Positions 61,401 through 64,000 of a stretch of DNA of 64,000 nucleotides are shown piece after piece. Position 1 is the stretch's first letter. Each line of letters starts with the position of its first letter. Position numbers and translations under genes: made by a program. Source of the DNA: Arion vulgaris (Eukaryota; Mollusca; Gastropoda; Stylommatophora; Arionidae); the NCBI GenBank assembly GCA_020796225.1, contig CM036768.1, positions 39,437,789 to 39,501,788 of the forward strand, given 5' to 3'. A model generated the notes under the pieces. That model was given only the letters and a program-made list of their open reading frames with translations. It was not told the DNA's origin and made no database searches.

Positions 61401-63432
61401 ACAGTTTGAGAAATACAGCTCTAGAACATACAGCAAGAGAATTAGTTGGGGAGACTGTGTTGAGGTTAAATGTTTAATGGGGCGTGTTAAACAGGTTGAA
61501 ACTCTAGAAATACACAAGAGAAAGTTGAAAATACACTGCTAAACATCAGAGACATACAACAAGAGAATAAGAAATGAATGATTATGTTAACAAATCATGG
61601 GATGTAGAATCGTACTAGGTGAAACAAGGAATAACGAGATCAATATGGGACAATATCTCTTCTGGTGTAATAAGTCTCCATATAGGTGGAGACTGCAGTA
61701 AGACTATGACAAATGGTCAAACACGTAATAATTAAGTACTGTAGTTTTACAAAATACAAAAACAATGACAATACACAGCAACGTTTCGACCAAAAGGCCT
61801 TTATCAAGCAAACGATATAACAGGAGTGACGAATTTCACAACACACTAAATGCAGACTACGACAGAGATGATTTCCAACGGGCAGAAAATGAAAATCTGT
61901 TAAGTGGTGTAATAAGTCATGGACAGAGATGCGACCCGAGAGGAAGAGAAGGTTAAGAAAGCCAAAAAGATCAAGTAAGGATAGAAGATAGAGAATAATA
62001 CCAATGAAAGATGGAGCATGAAAGTGAACAACTTCAAACAGAAGATATGAACATGATATATACAAGTTCTATTGTAGACACACACAGTTGTGTTAGTTAA
62101 CAGAACATACAATAACGATACAATTAATATACAGTACTTAACAGTTCATTCAGATAATTATAACATAATAAAACTGCTTTTCGCAGATGATCAGTGCCTG
62201 ATACACCAAAAAAATGAACAAGACCTACAACACCATATTGACACCCTGAACAAAAATTGTATAAATCATGAAATGAAAATAAAAAAAATCGAAATAATGA
62301 ATATTGGAAGAAAACATAATAAACTAAACATCAATGTCAATGGTACTACAATCAACCAAATGTACAAATTCAAATACTTAGGAAGCATATTCACAGACGA
62401 TGGAAGACGACAGAGAGGTAGGGACTAGAGAGCAAAAAGCAAATGTTGTAACCTACGAGCTAGTCCCATTGTTAAGGCACCCAAATATCTCACAGATAAA
62501 CAACAGATGATCACCAGCATTTTCATGCCTACTTTATGTTTCAAGAGTCAACCATGAACAATTAATAAAACACCGTCAAAAAATGACTACATGTGAAATG
62601 TGTGCTTACAAAAGTTACCAACAATACTAGAAAAAACATAAGTCACCAACATTAGCATTAGAAAGAAAGCTGGGACAGAAACTTACTTGAATTACATTGA
62701 GAAACAAAGAATGAGATGGTTTGTCATTTGATAATAATGCAATCAAACATCACTGTATATATAGTCTTCTACAATGTGAACATCAGGAAAGAAGGCAAGA
62801 GGAAGACCACGAAAAGATGGTTAGATGGCATAGCAGAATCCTGTCAAAAAGTAAATATAAATATCACCCAAGCTACTAGAATAGCGCAAGACAAAAACAG
62901 GAAACCCCGACATTAGATAACAACCCGGTAACAGTGTGATATCATCATCATCAAATAGCTTGTCCTGAGCAGAACTTTGCCACCCCAACAGTCCTTTGGA
63001 ATTTATCTCATAGGCCAGATGTCCTGCCTCCGCAGTCGTCATGTTCAAACCATCAGTTACATCCTAAATCCATCTTCTCCGTGGTCTTCCTCTTCTTCCC
63101 TTTGCCAGTATGCCTCCTTCCATGATGGTCTTCTCCAGCCCTTCATGTCTTTTTATATGTCCAACAGTGTGACAACAAAAGAATAAAAAGATAGTTATTT
63201 AACCACAGACCTATAGCTACACAGTCTCATGAAACTATAAATACCCTACCTTGATGTTGTTGACGATAGGACTATTGTCGTGTTTACTATCTTCCTTGAC
63301 TTTGCTATGATTGGCTATGCCATCACCTGCAGGCCCAATGTGATTGATTGTGGAGGACGTGGTCACGATGAGTGGACCTGTTGAAGCATTGTTCATCATT
63401 GTGGCATCGGCTCCTGTACGCTTACTGGTCAT
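33778..63432 (-). CDS. ARM-repeat/TIR-domain protein, 13 exons, C-terminus incomplete
   Basis: Thirteen minus-strand exons join in consistent phase into 625 codons without a stop. Residues 1-61 are Ser/Thr/Asn-rich. Residues 62-134 are charged and helical. Residues about 136-410 are alpha-helical armadillo/HEAT-like, with pairs such as SLSTLHNIARC, SIAMLTLAYIVEE, EQANSAECLWTLSF and VRGALWLLKGE. Residues 425-543 are a complete TIR domain: IFISYSW at 426-432, YKIWVDWDHMG at 450-460, VVLICMS at 476-482, CRTE at 491-494, then YIPLMM and the DGWLG and FDFSGKY motifs. A Ser/Asn linker follows and ends NENVESWLVSKGLQ, like the start of a SAM domain. TIR domains self-associate, and some (SARM1) cleave NAD+; the matching Glu is present here (E494). 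ARM-TIR proteins are expanded in molluscs, where an innate-immunity role is often proposed. The role of this one is inferred, not shown. Confidence 0.9.
34112..34260 (-). mobile_element. tRNA-SINE family E copy, truncated
   Basis: TGAACGCTCACATTGACCAC, then GCCAGTTATGCGCCTACAAG and GGCCAGCACATCC match 330-550 and 57.9 kb. It ends at the TTTATTTACTGATG block. It lies in an ARM-TIR intron. Confidence 0.78.
34559..34631 (-). CDS. ARM-TIR gene exon 12 (linker)
   Basis: The acceptor is GTCCACAG and the donor is CTGG|GTTAGT. It has 24 codons: GLLKELRGRGKPAHPAGQNH then NPNL. It starts with the last TIR helix and runs into a Pro/Asn-rich linker. The phase fits exons 11 and 13. Confidence 0.83.
34674..34873. 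repeat. 65-bp tandem repeat, 3 copies
   Basis: TCTATAATCCTGTTTGA(T/C)CT followed by GATTAACAGCATCAAAA occurs three times, with short gaps, directly after exon 12 on the upstream gene side. Confidence 0.88.
34890..35105 (-). mobile_element. tRNA-SINE family F copy
   Basis: GACTTCATTGCACTGGGTCT, GCATTGCACAAAGAATGAAC and CTGCAACAATCCTAGGGAT. On the minus strand the head carries GTTAAGTTGTTTGCC (A box) and GTTTGAATCCAGG (B box). Confidence 0.85.
35110..36117. other. AT-rich intron, no element recognised
   Basis: Intron between ARM-TIR exons 12 and 11. A GTTCGTTCCAAAATTCGTGA segment near 35272 and its inverted partner near 35927 (TTCACGAATTTTGGAACAAA) form a long inverted pair about 650 bp apart, so this may be a MITE or other inverted-repeat element. 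Confidence 0.55.
36118..36266 (-). CDS. ARM-TIR gene exon 11 (TIR end)
   Basis: The acceptor is CCAACAG and the donor is CAG|GTTTGT. It encodes the completed Glu494, then AEYTFQLRKDYIPLMMQ, PDGWLGAILGAKLFFDFSGK and YPYEKPLQ, the signature C-terminal half of ARM-TIR family domains. There are 13 positions from Glu494 to the Pro of YIP, as between the catalytic Glu642 and the matching Pro in SARM1. Confidence 0.95.
36346..36835 (+). mobile_element. RNase H family-1 LINE fragment, mostly open
   Basis: The open frame 36346-36792 encodes SGWGFFSNVHGRVVAE, SSMRMEVDAVTAALHWLSG (Glu), VVVSDSQSMLHKI (Asp) and WIYCPGHAGVYDNERADRLA (His and Asp). The first catalytic Asp of the usual TDGS is His (VHGS). 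It is the clearest family-1 copy, and antisense to the ARM-TIR gene within an intron. Confidence 0.9.
37140..37445 (-). mobile_element. Reverse transcriptase fragment
   Basis: The minus strand encodes SQLNDSQMGFSKNRSCTNAI, then FVLRQLIERTVESDKHLHV, equivalent to the RT block with QxGFxxxRSCxDAI before the palm. It is truncated and frameshifted. It closely resembles 47520-47830. Confidence 0.88.
37615..38812. repeat. 38-bp minisatellite, about 31 copies
   Basis: ATTATCTTTATTTCACTGTT followed by ATCTTTGTAACATAAAAT repeats every 38 bp, with alternating GTAACAT, GTCACAT and GTAGCAT units. It ends just short of ARM-TIR exon 10. Confidence 0.95.
38884..39025 (-). CDS. ARM-TIR gene exon 10 (TIR core)
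   Basis: The acceptor is TAACTTGTAG and the donor is ACTG|GTAAGG. It encodes AEGYKIWVDWDHMGRSTLQS, then MAEAVENSAVVLICMSEKYK and QSPDCRT: TIR strand B, the BB loop region, helix B and strand C. It ends within the codon of the presumed catalytic Glu. Confidence 0.95.
39100..39780. other. Unassigned stretch
   Basis: It contains GTTGGTGTTAGTATTGG-type short repeats and an LINE-like CTCTGCAGCTCGGCATGCTC piece (39612-39690) similar in layout to 62990-63120. No exon seen. Confidence 0.4.
39790..40110. repeat. About 119-bp tandem repeat, 3 copies
   Basis: ACAGTACTTCATTTATTACA recurs at about 39799, 39919 and 40038, with GACTGAGAAATGTATGTATA between. It ends about 45 bp from ARM-TIR exon 9. Confidence 0.92.
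40157..40251 (-). CDS. ARM-TIR gene exon 9 (TIR start, ISYSW box)
   Basis: The acceptor is TACCAACAG and the donor is TCG|GTAAGT. It encodes QPSAQTSKNHIFISYSW, then TEKELVKKLYNSLS: the first beta strand and helix of the TIR domain. ISYSW matches the animal TIR box-1 consensus. It is short and hard to see, because a 27-bp minisatellite begins only about 70 bp upstream in the gene's direction. Confidence 0.93.
40320..40722. repeat. 27-bp minisatellite, about 15 copies
   Basis: GAGTCACGGTCAGGGTATGA units repeat every 27 bp, ending TGACACA or AGAGACA. Because 27 is a multiple of three, frames on both strands stay open (Ser-Tyr-Pro-Asp type on the minus strand). These are not genes. Confidence 0.95.
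40880..41170 (+). mobile_element. LINE tail, NINIRKKVGTEP family
   Basis: Encodes TNISIKKKVGTEPCLNYIEK, then QRMKCFDYLIRMHPN. Relatives are at 54.8, 58.4 (reversed) and 62.7 kb. It ends in (AAAGAAT)-like 3' repeats. Confidence 0.85.
41215..41480 (-). mobile_element. LINE RNase H family-1, 3' part before the 71-bp array
   Basis: ATGCATACTGATGGTTCATG, GTGTTCTCATCCAACAGGAG and GAATATCCCTTATCCCTAAG match 44.2 and 46.1 kb. On the minus strand it codes the residues after the catalytic domain (LGNLLLDENTNNDVESIQRI). Confidence 0.85.
41480..43010. repeat. 71-bp array expanded inside a LINE RNase H domain, about 21 copies
   Basis: CCCAACAATTGATACTGTCG, ATGCAAG(T/C)CTGACT and TCATTGTTGCAAAGAATATC repeat every 71 bp. 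The minus strand reads NNERAVRLASTVSIVGQL, the last catalytic helix of RNase H. The flanks (41.2-41.48 and 43.01-43.35 kb) are the two sides of the same LINE. Confidence 0.95.
43010..43345 (-). mobile_element. LINE RNase H family-1, 5' side of the array
   Basis: The minus strand runs from VIAYTNGSVL (the TDGS position with Asp replaced by Asn) through broken frames to the Trp-Ile/His box (GGCATG at 43018). Together with 41215-41480 it frames the 71-bp array. Confidence 0.82.
43438..43480. repeat. (CT)n microsatellite
   Basis: Uninterrupted CT dinucleotides, about 19 copies. Confidence 0.97.
43550..43895 (+). mobile_element. LINE tail, GHI/GRPR family
   Basis: Reads KIEVLWTYKK, then GHPSKQEKWKTTEKM in shifted frames, followed by FEHDSCRGGTSGL. 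It aligns with the minus-strand tail at 62.95-63.17 kb (MTTAEAGHLAYE). Confidence 0.7.
44125..44690 (-). mobile_element. RNase H family-1 LINE fragment
   Basis: TTATTGGTTACTAAACTGAC, GCATACTGATGGTTCCTGTG, AACAATCGATGCTGTTGATG and CACCCGCATGTTCAGGACAG. The minus strand keeps the C-PGHAGV and ERA-RLAST boxes in degraded form. Confidence 0.82.
45138..45393 (-). CDS. ARM-TIR gene exon 8 (last ARM repeats)
   Basis: The acceptor is CTTGACAG and the donor is ACAC|GTAAGT. At 85 codons it is the longest exon. It encodes IVEEGALADFLLMLHHTDVK, EQANSAECLWTLSFDKNVR and NVRGALWLLKGEND, classic ARM helices in which the conserved Asn and Trp-Leu positions are visible. The next exon completes the final split Arg codon. 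Confidence 0.92.
45534..45727 (+). mobile_element. tRNA-SINE family A, complete, 13-bp target duplication
   Basis: Flanked by perfect GGTGTAAAAGATG at 45521-45533 and 45728-45740. The head has GTTCGTAGCGTGTTGGACTA and GGGTTCAATTCCGCGGGATG. The tail ends in seven A. It is the same family as 5701-5898. Confidence 0.95.
45740..45960. repeat. Degenerate GTATATGTGTGGGAATGGGG repeats
   Basis: TATGTGTGGGAATGGGGTCA occurs three times near 45890-45955, with looser G-rich versions before and again at 46335-46440. It is interrupted by a LINE fragment. Confidence 0.8.
45960..46335 (-). mobile_element. RNase H family-1 LINE 3' end
   Basis: The minus strand reads WIYCPGHAGVYGNERRTGLH-like boxes, then STASIVGELKMDKGD, LLDEDTKIDVESIKRFKQFG and a short C-terminus. 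It lies between the two halves of a G-rich repeat tract, which suggests insertion into it (GTATATGTG on both sides). Confidence 0.88.
46511..46766 (-). mobile_element. tRNA-SINE family D, 10-bp target duplication
   Basis: Flanked by TTTAAAGTAG at 46501-46510 and 46767-46776. On the minus strand the head is CGCCCGAGTGGTTACCGGGC and the tail GAAGAAGAAGA. It matches 1684-1931. Confidence 0.94.
46790..46900 (-). mobile_element. tRNA-SINE family B tail fragment
   Basis: Reverse complement of the 4440-4560 body: ATCCTTTACAGGATGTAGCC and TTTTCTAGGCACCACTTATA. No head. Confidence 0.8.
47251..47497 (+). mobile_element. tRNA-SINE family D, 12-bp target duplication
   Basis: Flanked by ATGACAATTTTT at 47239-47250 and 47498-47509. 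It begins CGCCCGAGTGGTTACCGGAC and ends AAAGAAGAAGAAG. It is in the opposite orientation to the copy 500 bp away. Confidence 0.94.
47515..47830 (-). mobile_element. Reverse transcriptase fragment
   Basis: The minus strand matches 37140-37445 at the nucleotide level (GTCGTTAAGCTGTGACTCAA, TTCTGAGTTGGTACAGCTTC-like blocks). Frames are broken. It lies just before ARM-TIR exon 7 in the same intron as the family D SINE. Confidence 0.78.
47886..48046 (-). CDS. ARM-TIR gene exon 7
   Basis: The acceptor is TATTTTTCAG. The donor CTA|GTTATA is weaker than the others but keeps the phase. It encodes residues 277-329, including IKNIVHWIHKALENKQKRRF, then FTPSELTQGLAKLAVND and KAKVIPIIHHL. It is ARM-like. 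Confidence 0.85.
48225..48545 (+). mobile_element. LINE tail, KKQQIK family
   Basis: GAATGCTGGGAGTATCAAGA, AAGAAACAACAAATTAAATG and GGTCACATAAGCAGATTACC match 14255-14400 closely. Frames are disrupted. Confidence 0.88.
49533..49748 (-). mobile_element. LINE tail, GHI/GRPR family
   Basis: The minus strand encodes RYFGHITCHDGLERTILEGR, VPGCRGRPRRRWLQDIKETM, then IDEVGELARDRVNFRCAAKR, the classic end of endonuclease/RT LINEs. It is open, but only the last ~65 residues remain. Confidence 0.92.
49757..49997 (-). mobile_element. tRNA-SINE family D copy
   Basis: TTCTTAACGACCAATTTTAA, TACGTTGCACATTGGTTTGG and CGGTAACCACTCAGGC match the other three copies. It sits at the broken end of the LINE tail. 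I could not fix a clean target duplication. Confidence 0.88.
50080..50395 (+). mobile_element. LINE tail, decayed
   Basis: GAACATTTGGTTACAACAGG and CGTGATTGTG...GGATTGTACCAGAGACATGA align with 6040-6200 and 57400-57560. The frame is lost. Confidence 0.65.
50395..50522 (-). mobile_element. tRNA-derived SINE, separate family
   Basis: On the minus strand: AGTGTCTGGCCGAACGGATT (A box), then AGCCGGGTTCAATCCCCAGT (B box) and a GGCCAAGGAGTTTTTCTGGA body. The tRNA-like fold is better preserved than in the other families. Only one copy is seen here. Confidence 0.8.
50608..50719 (-). CDS. ARM-TIR gene exon 6
   Basis: The acceptor is AATCTGCAG and the donor is ACAG|GTGAGT. It encodes VVMPLINSNDEFLKSIAMLT, then LAYIVEEDENTKLIDET, an ARM repeat with the usual short first helix and long third helix. 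It ends with one base (G) that completes Asp276 in exon 7. Confidence 0.9.
50990..51810. repeat. 44-bp minisatellite, about 18 copies
   Basis: CTCTTAGTTACTTTGTAACT followed by ACATCTATTTGTGTACACAT repeats every 44 bp. Each unit holds the inverted repeat GTTAC/GTAAC. Confidence 0.95.
51815..52002 (-). mobile_element. LINE tail that seeds the 88-bp array
   Basis: The minus strand encodes MNIRWYDKITNSEVLQRANL, then PSIMGMLSSRRLRWLRHVRR and MENSCIP, the canonical segment after YGSETWT. It is open for 62 codons. Confidence 0.92.
52003..52866. repeat. 88-bp array of LINE coding sequence, about 10 copies
   Basis: GAGACATCGAAAGTGAAAGA recurs every 88 bp (52005, 52093, 52181, 52269 and on). The minus strand of the first unit reads as the LINE SETWTAYSRHERRLRI region directly upstream of the 51815-52002 tail, so the array is amplified LINE sequence. 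Confidence 0.93.
52940..53335 (-). mobile_element. LINE tail fragment
   Basis: The minus strand contains an Arg-rich RKAGRPRTTWRR-like block and a RRWKWLGHVMRM-like block in broken frames (AACATGTCCGAGCCATTTCC corresponds to GHV). A family B SINE scrap precedes it at 52886-52935. Confidence 0.8.
53345..54089. other. AT-rich intronic stretch, nothing recognised
   Basis: Intron between ARM-TIR exons 6 and 5. No repeat or coding motif seen. Confidence 0.5.
54090..54188 (-). CDS. ARM-TIR gene exon 5
   Basis: The acceptor is TTTCCATAG and the donor is GAG|GTAAGT. It has 33 codons in phase 0: VLKASLSTLHNIARCTGVKH then HFKEIKTAE. ASLSTLHNIAR is a clear armadillo helix. Confidence 0.88.
54290..54720 (-). 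mobile_element. RNase H family-1 LINE fragment
   Basis: The minus strand encodes LQRFAWIYCPGYASVCSKER, then ADMLAPKALIVGKFRMDKGK and LRSLGDLLLDEDTKITVEAI. Pro-Gly-His has become Pro-Gly-Tyr, so the copy is dead. Confidence 0.88.
54760..55150 (+). mobile_element. LINE 3' end, NINIRKKVGTEP family
   Basis: Encodes MTNINIRKKVGTEPGLHYI, EKQRLKWLGHLIRMYPN and an Arg-poor tail. It ends in three 38-bp copies of GGGCAACAACAACCCGATAG and an (AAG)n run. Confidence 0.9.
55195..55620 (+). mobile_element. RNase H family-2 LINE fragment
   Basis: Encodes TTFIFVPGHAG, then NERADRLAGLATISEGAAMD (after a 1-base shift), then a tail with GCWTLLDLLRRRSEHLWTCP-like codons. Nucleotide match to 26650-26990. Confidence 0.85.
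55760..55840 (-). CDS. ARM-TIR gene exon 4
   Basis: The acceptor is CTGTACAG and the donor is AAG|GTAAGT. It has 27 codons in phase 0. CLAESGAVKLMTLNLGH is a typical ARM helix 3 and turn, in which a Gly-Ala pair is followed by a hydrophobic helix. Confidence 0.88.
55930..56350. repeat. 56-bp array made from a SINE head, 7 copies
   Basis: GAGTGCTATGATGGCTTAGT followed by GGTTAGTTTACTTAACTGA recurs every 56 bp (55987, 56043, 56099 and on). GATGGCTTAGTGGTTAGT is a tRNA A-box-like motif. The last unit runs into a single SINE body. Confidence 0.9.
56320..56460 (+). mobile_element. tRNA-SINE adjoining the 56-bp array
   Basis: The last A-box unit (TGACTTAGTGGTTAGTGTAC) is followed by a B-box-like CAGGGTCAATCCAGCTTCAG at about 56425 and a short body. 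It is the likely parent of the array. Confidence 0.65.
56580..56900 (+). mobile_element. LINE tail, SRKR family
   Basis: An open frame encodes WDKFRSSDEIREMSGQSLV, RIRWKYSGHTLRRYDQRIPK and KWEAMGSRKREHTRETLKRA, the end of an endonuclease/RT LINE. Relatives are at 18.7 (reversed) and 63.8 kb. Confidence 0.92.
57040..57215 (+). mobile_element. tRNA-SINE family G body
   Basis: Reverse of 17.8 and 19.2 kb: TGTTGACCACATAACCC, AGCATTCCCCAATACACC and ACTTAACTTATGTGG. Confidence 0.65.
57340..57595 (+). mobile_element. LINE tail, RRGGLEH type
   Basis: CAGACATGTGATGAGAAAGG, GGTTTAGAACACATTGTAAC and TTATCTACGTTAGCCGGCAC match 6015-6225. It is frameshifted and ends in (ATG)n just before ARM-TIR exon 3. 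Confidence 0.8.
57621..57751 (-). CDS. ARM-TIR gene exon 3
   Basis: The acceptor is TTTACCAG and the donor is AGG|GTGAGT. It encodes residues 136-178, ITVTMLKQMNSLGIFKNDDI then WFPTYYTYNTCWNYSDASES and LAR. The aromatic cluster and flanking helices fit an ARM-like repeat. The phase matches both neighbours. Confidence 0.87.
57885..58110 (-). mobile_element. tRNA-SINE family E copy
   Basis: CACTCTTTGTGATTTGTATG, GCCAGTTATGTGCCTACAAG, CCTCTTACAATATGCCTAGC and GTGTTACTATTCTTTGCTTC. The most complete family E copy. It shares its layout with family D. Confidence 0.85.
58378..58870 (-). mobile_element. LINE tail, NINIRKKVGTEP family
   Basis: Reverse complement of 54.76-55.15 kb: TAATTCAAGCAAGGTTCTGT and GCCAACTTTCTTTCTTATGC. 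The plus-strand frame at 58372-58611 is an antisense artefact. Confidence 0.85.
58900..59123 (+). mobile_element. LINE tail, upstream half of an interrupted copy
   Basis: Encodes YGSKTWTAY, a stop, RHERRRNI at 59070-59123, the segment that comes just before MNIRW in this LINE family. It is cut by the insertion at 59124. Confidence 0.85.
59124..59506 (+). mobile_element. 5'-truncated LINE (RNase H end) nested in another LINE
   Basis: Flanked by GTAACATT at 59116-59123 and 59507-59514. Encodes VILQWMPSHCGIPGNETADR then LAKEGGTSCH (RNase H end), then HNRLRSHMNTKFKIGNSAM, CTCGQAHQTAEHILQDCPEY (C-x-C-H-C knuckle) and the C-terminus. The 3' tail is A-rich (AACAAAAGGAAGGAAG). Confidence 0.9.
59507..59765 (+). 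mobile_element. LINE tail, downstream half of an interrupted copy
   Basis: Resumes with FQFRSLHKIMNIRWHDKITN then SEVL, then IMGILNSRRLRWLEHMRRIE. It is the same family as 51815-52002. Together with 58900-59123 it forms one copy split by the 383-bp insert. Confidence 0.88.
60215..60475 (-). mobile_element. LINE tail fragment
   Basis: The minus strand reads RRDYIRYEEIRRTVGTTPAI, then RFIEN and a frameshifted GHLV-like region. Arg-rich end near 60245. Confidence 0.78.
60545..60715 (-). mobile_element. tRNA-SINE family F copy
   Basis: GAGTATTTCACAAAGTAGGA and GTAGCTTCGGAAACAATC. On the minus strand the head has GGCTAAACGGTTAAGTTG (A box) and GGGTTTCGAATCCGAACC (B box), the best-preserved head of this family. 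Confidence 0.88.
60838..61057 (-). CDS. ARM-TIR gene exon 2
   Basis: The acceptor is ATTTTCAG and the donor is GCAG|GTGAGA. It encodes residues 62-134, starting NVTPKNDIDSRSKNMSIDQV, with charged helical sequence (MEEYHHGDGMKYQKAIGDLY) and ending EIGDFLADLGYA. The last G pairs with AG of the next exon to give Glu135. It is the entry to the helical-repeat region. Confidence 0.88.
61300..61500. repeat. Local duplication around GTTGAGGTTAAATGTTTAAT
   Basis: GTTGAGGTTAAATGTTTAAT followed by GGGGCG occurs at about 61364 and 61453. A G-rich run precedes it (61304-61340). Confidence 0.75.
61640..61960 (-). mobile_element. Penelope-like element end with hammerhead-like core
   Basis: On the minus strand: GCTTGATAAAGGCC, a TTTT loop, GGTCGAAACGTTGCTG. 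This has the layout of the CTGATGA-stem-GAAA core at Penelope-like ends, with three changed core bases. It matches 12640-12850. Confidence 0.6.
62140..62440 (+). mobile_element. Reverse transcriptase palm fragment (FADD)
   Basis: Encodes NIIKLLFADDQCLIHQKNEQ, then DLQHHIDTLNKNC and YKFKYLGSIFTDDGR. FADD is the catalytic RT motif of non-LTR elements; YLGS is the conserved block after it. Open for 112 codons but 5'-truncated. Confidence 0.93.
62570..62940 (+). mobile_element. LINE 3' end, NINIRKKVGTEP family
   Basis: AAACAAAGAATGAGATGGTT, AGGAAGACCACGAAAAGATG and CAAAAACAGGAAACCCCGAC continue the copy whose RT palm is at 62.14 kb. It ends in (ATC)n at 62941. Confidence 0.85.
62945..63175 (-). 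mobile_element. LINE tail, GHI/GRPR family
   Basis: The minus strand encodes GHIKRHEGLEKTIMEGGILA, then RGRPRRRWI and GLNMTTAEAGHLAYEINSKG. It faces the LINE end at 62.57-62.94 kb across an (ATC)n tract. Confidence 0.88.
63250..63432 (-). CDS. ARM-TIR gene exon 1 in window (polar N-terminus)
   Basis: The acceptor TTTTTCAG is directly followed by ATG ACC AGT. The donor is AAG|GTAGGG. It has 61 codons in phase 0 and is rich in Ser, Thr, Asn and Gly. The ATG may be the true start after a 5' UTR intron, or an internal Met if an earlier coding exon lies beyond the window. Confidence 0.75.
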
Positions 63433-63479
63433 CTGAAAAACAAAACATGAGATCTTTGTGGTCATAAATGTTTAGAAGT

Positions 63480-63745
63480 AATGGTAGTGATGGTGGTTGT
63501 CGTAGTAGTTACAACAGTAGTTGTAGCAGTAGCGATAGTGGTTGTGGTAGCAGTAGCGATAGTGGTTGTGGTTGCAGTAGCGATAGCAGTTTTTACTAAT
63601 AGTGCTGGTTGTGCTAGTAGTAGTATTAGTAGATGTAGCAGTAGTTGTAGTAGAAGTAATAATCACAGCAGTAGGAACTATTGTAGTAGCAGTAGTGGAC
63701 ATAGCTCTAACAGCTATCACCACCGATCAGATTGGACACATTGCT
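63480..63745. repeat. Degenerate (GTAGTA/GTAGCA)n trinucleotide tract
   Basis: Mostly GTR and GCR triplets such as GTAGCAGTAGCGATAGTGGT. It produces Val-rich and Thr-rich open frames on both strands. It lies 50 bp upstream of ARM-TIR exon 1 on the gene's strand. Confidence 0.88.
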
Positions 63746-63799
63746 ACAGTACAACTCAGTAAATATAGTAAGATAAAGTTTAGTTTTACTATAAAATCG

Positions 63800-64000
63800 T
63801 ATCAGTAATCCATCTGTAACAACTGTTATACGAAGGAGAAGATGGAGATATGTTGGGCATATCTTGAAATGAAATGATCAAAGAATACCAAAGCAGGCAT
63901 TGAACTGGGAGGCAAAGGGTTCAAGAAAGAGAGGACGCCCAAGGCAAACCCTGAAACAAACTTTTCTAAGAGAGATATGAAAATGGGACTCAATTCCATG
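63800..64000 (+). mobile_element. LINE tail, SRKR family, cut by window edge
   Basis: Encodes TVIRRRRWRYVGHILK, stop, NDQRIPKQALNWEAKGSRKR, then GRPRQTLKQTFLREI. Same family as 56.6 kb. Confidence 0.88.

Noticed and set aside
63472..63808. Val-rich and Thr-rich open frames
   Set aside because: Low-complexity trinucleotide tract, open on both strands.

Overview
This is animal nuclear DNA. It is AT-rich, intron-rich and gene-poor, and dominated by retrotransposon debris and minisatellites. It carries two split genes with GT-AG introns and no bacterial-style operons. The type of gene (an ARM-repeat/TIR protein of the kind expanded in molluscs and other lophotrochozoans), the abundant tRNA-derived SINEs and the non-LTR retrotransposon tails suggest a lophotrochozoan, most likely a mollusc. 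That placement is inference.

Gene 1, plus strand, 6357-10741: LSM7, a core subunit of the Lsm rings that bind U6 snRNA and act in mRNA decay. It has four coding exons. Exon 3 lacks two G bases compared with the expected frame, so the gene as given is frameshifted. This is either a base-calling artefact or a real lesion.

Gene 2, minus strand, 63432 down to at least 33778: thirteen coding exons whose phases all match, giving 625 codons with no stop. The protein has a polar N-terminus, an armadillo-type helical region (about residues 136-410), a complete TIR domain (about 425-543) and a Ser/Asn-rich linker that leads into what looks like the start of a SAM-like domain. It resembles SARM1 in parts, but the TIR precedes the SAM-like piece. 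A weak candidate last exon lies at 28446-28536. The true 5' end may lie beyond the window.

Everything else is repeats. At least nine tRNA-derived SINE families can be separated, several with perfect 10-13 bp target-site duplications. There are more than twenty 3' fragments of non-LTR retrotransposons (endonuclease, RT palm, RNase H and C-terminal tail pieces), two Penelope-like ends with a degenerate hammerhead-like core, and one hAT-like MITE with a near-perfect 8-bp duplication. About thirty tandem arrays have units of 17-119 bp.

The most striking pattern is where the arrays sit. Many are amplified pieces of retrotransposons. Three have a unit containing the tRNA-like head of a SINE (11.4, 19.4 and 55.9 kb). 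Five start inside a LINE 3' end (15.8, 18.8, 27.6, 41.5 and 52.0 kb). The window therefore looks like a record of retroelement insertion followed by local tandem amplification, mostly inside or beside the introns of two otherwise ordinary genes. Some repeat boundaries are approximate, because they were read by eye.
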